NCBI GenBank assembly: GCA_030618965.1
Contig: JAUXCJ010000008.1
Location: 1-10,798, forward strand
Direction: 5' to 3'
From: Thiomargarita sp.
GTDB lineage: Bacteria; Pseudomonadota; Gammaproteobacteria; Beggiatoales; Beggiatoaceae
Length of the DNA stretch: 10,798 bases
In this document: one piece after another, positions 8,223 to 10,798 of the stretch
Position numbering within the stretch: position 1 is the stretch's first letter
Layout: each line of letters begins with the position of its first letter
Position numbers and translations under genes: made by a program
The notes under the pieces: generated by a model
Databases searched by the model: none
What the model saw: the letters and a program-made list of their open reading frames with translations, nothing else
What the model was told of the DNA's origin: nothing

Positions 8223-8263
8223 TTCTAGGCAAAAGTTTTTTTTCAAAAAACTTTTGCCTAGAA
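8223..8263. repeat. Palindromic micro-element copy A, 41 nt, perfect
   Basis: Arm TTCTAGGCAAAAG, T6, loop TTC, A6, complementary arm; 19 bp perfectly paired. Compared with copy C the arm differs at base 4 (T against G) and base 8 (C against A), with matching changes in the opposite arm. The transposase reads GHISRDA before it and TEIEAREKP after it in another frame, as expected for a 40-nt gain. Confidence 0.87.
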
Positions 8264-8761
8264 AGCATCTCTTGAAATATGCCCAACGATTCTTTGTTCA
8301 TAAGTATTTTTAATCAAAGTCTCGTGTATTTCTTGAGGTAGTTGACTTTATGAAAACTCTGCAAACGCACGGGAAAAGGTAGCTTCACTTGGAATTTCAT
8401 TCCGTTTTTCCCAGCCACAGAGTCGACGAAGAACAATATCACTAGATAAACGATCTAACAAGATTCTGGTTGTTGGCATATCGTCTATTGCTTTAGCAAC
8501 AAAAGCTCTAGCAATAGCTACTCGGTCAGAAATTGGGCGACCTGGAAGACCACTGTGAGCTGGCAGATATTCTTCTATCCTAATGATTTCCAACACAGTT
8601 ATAACTAATTGTTGTTTCTTCGTCAAATCTCCGAATTCTTCTTGCAGCCAGGGAAACAAGCTTCCTCGAACCGCCAACCTAGTTGGGATAAAGTATCTTT
8701 TAATGAGCTCATCTTGTCATTTCCAGTTTTTTGCTTGCTTTAGTTATGAATTTTAATTCTT

Positions 8762-8779
8762 ATACTACTCGAATAGTAT
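8762..8779. repeat. 18-bp palindrome upstream of the transposase
   Basis: ATACTACTCGAATAGTAT pairs at 8 of 9 positions around a central CG. It lies between the element end and the transposase start, where a promoter or a transposase/host binding site would be. No clear promoter hexamers were found. Confidence 0.4.
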
Positions 8780-8810
8780 TTTGAAAAGATAAAAAACTAG
8801 ATTTTCGGAG

Positions 8811-8825
8811 TTTTGCAAGATCCTC
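8811..8825. repeat. Terminal inverted repeat, transposase-proximal end
   Basis: TTTTGCAAGATCCTC on the plus strand; the match with the other end defines the element boundary inside the toxin gene. Confidence 0.8.
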
Positions 8826-9266
8826 GAAGGTGAAATTTTAATATTAGTTCGCAGTAGTTTCTCAATAGCTTGTGGTAAATCAATTTTTTGTTGACGATTT
8901 GCCAGTTCCAATACACCTAATACACCCATAACTATTAAATCTTGTTCTTTTGCAGTCAATCGCCCTTTCTTTTCATCCATTAATAACAAACTTTTCTTTA
9001 GCCAAAATAATAGCCTCAATTTCTCCAATATCTAAGTGAAATAACGAACTTTTATCATTATTAGATATTTCCACCTCACAAACTTCAATCCAAGTGGGCA
9101 ACGACTGAAAGTATTTATGAACCGAATCTGGAGCATTTTTATGCGTTAATTCTTGATAAACAGCTTTTGGTATAAATATATTTCCAAATAATTGTGGCAA
9201 TAAATCCTGCTCACCAATACAAGTTAAATAACGAAGAGGTGACGTATTTGAAACAATAGTCTTCAT
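8826..9266 (-). pseudogene. DUF3368 (PIN-like) toxin, frameshifted and cut by the insertion sequence
   Basis: The first frame gives MKTIVSNTSPLRYLTCIG, LLPQLFGNIFIPKAVYQEL and LDIGEIEAIILAKE. The frame one base on continues SLLLMDEKKGRLTAKEQDLI, VMGVLGVLELANRQQKIDL and ends IKISPS. These are the N-terminal strand with SNTSPL, the GEIEAI acidic motif, the LLLMDEKKGR strand and the GVLGVL helix of DUF3368 proteins, PIN-fold nucleases usually found as toxins. The frame breaks near 8990-9000 (AAAGAAAAGTTTG), where the family would have about two more residues, so a small deletion is likely. The last few codons are replaced by the insertion-sequence end. The start ATG (9264-9266) overlaps the antitoxin stop codon as TAATG, showing translational coupling. 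Confidence 0.82.
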
Positions 9267-9586
9267 TATGAATTTTCCTGTACTAAAGCTAAAGTTTCTA
9301 AATCCTCTTCCAAATCATCTTTATCATAATATAATTGGCAACCTTGTTGTTCTAAGAACACTACTGTATCTTGCCAATTACTATGGTTTAATAAATCTTG
9401 TGCTTGTTTAAGCATAATTTTATCATTTGAATATAGTTCAGCAATTAATTTTTCGGATTTATTATCATTATGTGTAATCTTTTCAGTTTATAAGAAAGTT
9501 ACTATAACTTTAACAGGTTGATTAAATTTCACTTCTTTTGGTAAGAGTAAATGGCCATTTTGATAAACACCTTCAACAGCTAACAT
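9266..9586 (-). pseudogene. Antitoxin of the DUF3368 module, with an internal TAA
   Basis: 106 codons preceded by AGGACAATATC. The first 32 residues, MLAVEGVYQNGHLLLPKEVK followed by FNQPVKVIVTFL, look like the small swapped-hairpin antitoxins that often precede PIN-like toxins. Codon 33 is TAA (9488-9490). The frame stays open after it: TEKITHNDNKSEKLIAELYS to VFLEQQGCQLYYDKDDLEED and stops exactly at the toxin start. The expected residue at codon 33 is Glu (VIVTFLE is usual), so a single G-to-T change of GAA would explain it. As it stands only 32 residues can be made. It could instead be two adjacent ORFs, but the second half has no start codon near its beginning. Confidence 0.7.
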
Positions 9587-9595
9587 GATATTGTC

Positions 9596-9712
9596 CTATT
9601 TATGATGAAAAAACACATTAAATGCTTTATCAATGAGAAAGGTAATTAGTTGTGAGTGAGTTCTGGTTTTAGATTGCTCTCTAGCAATCCTCGTTAATTC
9701 AGTAATAGACAT
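9596..9712 (-). CDS. 38-residue leader ORF before the toxin-antitoxin genes
   Basis: Reads MSITELTRIAREQSKTRTHS, then QLITFLIDKAFNVFFHHK. It has a good ribosome binding site (GAGGTG, 7 bases before ATG 9712). Its stop TAG overlaps the AGGA of the antitoxin ribosome binding site, so the two are coupled. I do not recognise the peptide; it has no signal peptide. The first 18 codons are copied without a single change at 10493-10546, in front of another operon. It may be a true small protein, a leader peptide, or the front of a lost gene. Confidence 0.55.
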   Translation of the reverse strand: MSITELTRIAREQSKTRTHSQLITFLIDKAFNVFFHHK

Positions 9713-9758
9713 AACATTCACCTCACATTATTCTGTTCAAATTGTGTAGTGTTTGTTG
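9659..9758 (-). repeat. Direct repeat, copy 1: leader and first 18 codons
   Basis: 100 bp matching 10493-10593. The 54 coding bases from the ATG are identical; the ~46 upstream bases have about four differences. It contains the ribosome binding site and a perfect 7-bp hairpin GATTGCT-CTCT-AGCAATC (9672-9689) within the coding part. Confidence 0.9.
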
Positions 9759-9785
9759 AAGGAGTTTAAGTTGCGTTGGTTTTAG

Positions 9786-10199
9786 CTAGCTGGATACGTG
9801 CTTAATCAATATCGCACATTTATCGTAGTCTATGACCATTTTTGTCCTCATTAAGAAATCACCACCAATAATTCCGTTAATCCCAAAACCATAATCCATC
9901 TCACCAACTTGTATTATGCTGTCTGCAATCGAAACACCGTCAATAATTATGGCATCAATTATCTTTTCAATAACATACTCGTTTCCTCCAACACCAACAA
10001 TTTTTCTAACTTTATCCTCTGGTTCAGATTCGATTCCAAATTTGCGAATGTAATCTGATGCAAATATAGTTGCGGCTGAACCAGTATCAACTAATACATT
10101 GTCGATTTTGAACTCAATACCGTTATGCACAACAGTTATGCTTATAAAAGGTAATTTCTTTCGTAGTTCAAAATTTATCAAGTTCTGACTCCCATCCAT
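9786..10199 (-). CDS. Retropepsin-like aspartic protease
   Basis: 137 residues, one half of a pepsin-type fold, so it should act as a homodimer. The catalytic motif is VLVDTGSAATIF with Asp38-Thr-Gly-Ser41. The hydrophobic-hydrophobic-Gly motif that supports the active site is GIIGGDFL at 109-116. The flap region would be around KIVGVGGNEYVIE (66-78). There is no signal peptide or membrane anchor, so it is probably cytoplasmic, unlike TonB-box or membrane-linked bacterial retropepsins. The ATG at 10199 lies inside the end of the upstream gene (22-base overlap) and has only a weak ribosome binding site of its own, so translation is probably coupled. The substrate is unknown. The reading frame is intact, unlike its decayed neighbours to the left. 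Confidence 0.88.
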   Translation of the reverse strand: MDGSQNLINFELRKKLPFISITVVHNGIEFKIDNVLVDTGSAATIFASDYIRKFGIESEPEDKVRKIVGVGGNEYVIEKIIDAIIIDGVSIADSIIQVGEMDYGFGINGIIGGDFLMRTKMVIDYDKCAILIKHVSS

Positions 10200-10432
10200 T
10201 GAGTTGTCGGAATTTCCAAGATGGGCATTTCAGTGTTCGCAAATAAAAACTCCTTGCTAGGATTTTCTCTATGCAAGGTTCGATATTCATCATAAGCATC
10301 AAAAGACTTATCAAAAATATCAAGCACTTCCATATCTTCTACGACAAACTCATCATCTGTTTGGTGGAATTTTTTGGCTTCTATCACTAGCCATTTAGAT
10401 GGATGTTTTTCCCTAATATCTTGCCATAACAT
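10178..10432 (-). CDS. Small conserved partner of the retropepsin-like protease
   Basis: 84 residues: MLWQDIREKHPSKWLVIEAK, a Glu/Asp-rich middle, AYDEYRTLHRENPSKEFLFA, and the end TTQWMGVRT. Proteins with the same plan (W-x2-I...P-x-W-V-x-IEA, LHR...REF, a closing W-x-G-x-R) commonly precede retropepsin-like genes in bacteria, as far as I recall. No biochemical role is known to me. It is predicted to be a small alpha/beta protein without signal peptide or membrane segments. The 22-base overlap with the protease gene argues for a fixed ratio of the two products and probably a complex. It could be a substrate, inhibitor or specificity factor. Confidence 0.75.
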   Translation of the reverse strand: MLWQDIREKHPSKWLVIEAKKFHQTDDEFVVEDMEVLDIFDKSFDAYDEYRTLHRENPSKEFLFANTEMPILEIPTTQWMGVRT

Positions 10433-10438
10433 AGCTTC

Positions 10439-10445
10439 TCTCCTT
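10439..10445 (-). promoter_or_regulatory. Ribosome binding site of the protease partner gene
   Basis: AAGGAGA on the minus strand, 6 bases before ATG 10432; the strongest such site in the right half of the window. Confidence 0.7.
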
Positions 10446-10486
10446 ACGAATCTGAGTGTGAAAATAATTTATGACGATGCCACTTC

Positions 10487-10546
10487 TCAATTAGTTCTGG
10501 TTTTAGATTGCTCTCTAGCAATCCTCGTTAATTCAGTAATAGACAT
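10487..10546 (-). CDS. Truncated 19-residue copy of the leader ORF before the protease cassette
   Basis: Reads MSITELTRIAREQSKTRTN and stops at TGA 10487-10489. The first 18 codons and the GAGGTG ribosome binding site match the leader at 9596-9712; after that the sequences part. It ends 54 bases before the protease partner gene. It could be a working leader peptide or only a duplicated gene front. Confidence 0.45.
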   Translation of the reverse strand: MSITELTRIAREQSKTRTN

Positions 10547-10593
10547 GACATTCACCTCACAGATATTCTGTTCAAATTGTGTAGTGCTTGTTG
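10493..10593 (-). repeat. Direct repeat, copy 2: leader and first 18 codons
   Basis: Near-identical to 9659-9758, 834-835 bases away, same orientation. It includes the same GATTGCT-CTCT-AGCAATC hairpin at 10506-10523. The two copies bracket the protease cassette exactly. Confidence 0.9.
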
Positions 10594-10648
10594 TATTTTA
10601 ATTTTGGCTATATTTCTGATTAAACCTATCAAAATCAATTCATTTTAC

Positions 10649-10798
10649 TCAGAGCCCAATTAATTTTTTAGCCCCGAGTCTCCATACTGGCATTGCGTTG
10701 GCAAATTCTATTGCACAATTCTTGCGGTATGTCTTCCATTTTAGTTTATTTGATTTATTCAAAGGAACATCAATATGAACTGGATCTTCTTTATAGAA
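10649..10798 (-). CDS. Unrecognised protein, C-terminal part
   Basis: The frame is open from the window edge to TGA at 10649-10651 and gives 49 residues, among them NKLKWKTYRKNCAIEFANAM and a final PVWRLGAKKLIGL. The composition (Trp, Tyr, Lys; no low complexity) looks like real coding sequence, but I cannot name a family. It lies 56 bases upstream of the second leader repeat, on the same strand, so it may share a transcript with the protease cassette. Confidence 0.45.
   Translation of the reverse strand, partial: FYKEDPVHIDVPLNKSNKLKWKTYRKNCAIEFANAMPVWRLGAKKLIGL

Larger units (their letters stand above)
7469..8677 (-). pseudogene. DDE transposase with DUF772-type N-terminus, broken in four places
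   Basis: The N-terminal domain is clear: LFPWLQEEFGDLTKKQQLV, GRPISDRVAIARAFVAKA, LRRLCGWEKRNEIPSEATFS and RAFAEFS. A TAA at 8348-8350 stops it, but the same frame goes on as SQLPQEIHETLI to GHISRDA, so this is a nonsense change. The catalytic core then runs through a basic linker (KPKRKRGRPKKG), YDLMDSAYDAEEIKKKS, LGQVPIIAINPRRDK and finally YRERSAAERVNGRLKDEFGG with HVRVRGHAKVLSHLMFGIL. Asp of SRDA, Asp of LMDSAYD and Glu of AAERVN would be the DDE triad. Each of the three joins after the nonsense codon coincides with a ~40-nt palindrome that shifts the frame. The start is uncertain: TTG 8677 is the last possible one and the frame is open to 8716. No functional enzyme can come from this copy. 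Confidence 0.85.
7245..8825 (-). mobile_element. Degenerate insertion sequence (IS5/IS1182-type transposase), 1581 bp
   Basis: Defined by terminal inverted repeats GAGCCTCTTGCAAAA (7245-7259) and, read on the minus strand, GAGGATCTTGCAAAA (8825-8811), 13 of 15 identical. One damaged transposase gene fills most of the interior. No convincing target duplication is visible at the flanks, so deletion after insertion is possible. The right end lies inside a DUF3368 toxin gene, just after its KISPS codons. Without the three palindromes inside, the element would be ~1.46 kb, a normal length for such elements. Family name is from the transposase type and is not certain. Confidence 0.82.

Noticed and set aside
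7625..8263. The T6/A6 palindromes as intrinsic transcription terminators.
   Set aside because: Their stems are AT-rich at the tip with the T-run inside the stem instead of after it, and they interrupt conserved codons.
8250..8301. An ATG at 8301 that would start a 163-residue transposase-like protein.
   Set aside because: The true frame just upstream encodes QRIVGHISRDA of the transposase; the stretch from 8301 to the palindrome is an out-of-frame shadow that joins the real frame only because of the 40-nt insertion.
8765..8825. A fourth degenerate palindromic micro-element near the right end of the insertion sequence (8768-8811).
   Set aside because: Some CTCGAA...TTCGGAG and T/A-run resemblance, but the arms do not pair well and the T6-N3-A6 core is missing.
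8348..9490. Two in-frame TAA codons (8348-8350 and 9488-9490) at places where Glu or a similar residue is expected, suggesting stop-codon recoding.
   Set aside because: Intact genes here, such as those ending at 704 and 3309, use TAA as their real stop, and both affected genes carry other lesions. Ordinary decay is simpler.
9659..10593. The two direct repeats as a CRISPR array.
   Set aside because: Only two 100-bp copies ~835 bases apart, bracketing protein genes; no regular spacers and no Cas genes.

Overview
The window looks like part of an AT-rich, repeat-laden gammaproteobacterial chromosome. My best guess is a large sulfur bacterium of the Beggiatoa/Thioploca/Thiomargarita group. This rests on the style of the WD40 protein, the fused ferredoxin protein beside a 2-oxoacid:ferredoxin oxidoreductase subunit, and the many intergenic palindromes and decayed mobile DNA. 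It is an inference; there is no rRNA or marker gene here.

The left half (1-5281) is ordinary, intact, plus-strand coding sequence. It holds the end of a 2-oxoacid:ferredoxin oxidoreductase beta subunit and then a large protein with a long coiled coil and a C-terminal [4Fe-4S] ferredoxin domain, which probably takes electrons from that enzyme. After that come a MacB/LolD-type ABC ATPase and an overlapping gene for an outer-membrane beta-barrel protein. No permease gene sits beside the ATPase. A cluster of inverted repeats (5281-5471) separates these genes from convergent minus-strand DNA.

The right half (5422-10798) is all on the minus strand and is accessory or decaying. A WD40 propeller gene has a frameshift, no recognisable start and an unrelated domain inserted between blades. 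Next is a 1.58-kb insertion sequence (7245-8825) with 15-nt terminal inverted repeats and a wrecked DDE transposase. It interrupts a DUF3368 (PIN-like) toxin gene that already has a frameshift, and the antitoxin upstream carries a nonsense codon. Further right is an intact two-gene cassette: a small alpha/beta protein overlapping a retropepsin-like aspartic protease. The partial last gene is not recognised.

Two observations deserve most attention. First, three related palindromes, each built as a 13-nt arm, T6, a 3-nt loop, A6 and the complementary arm (41 nt in all), lie inside the transposase gene and nowhere else in the window. Their arms differ between copies by paired, compensatory changes. 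The encoded family sequence resumes on the far side of each, so they look like insertions of a palindromic micro-element. Second, a ~100-bp direct repeat carrying a ribosome binding site, a start codon and the first 18 codons of a small ORF lies in front of both the toxin-antitoxin operon and the protease cassette, as if two unrelated accessory modules share one leader.
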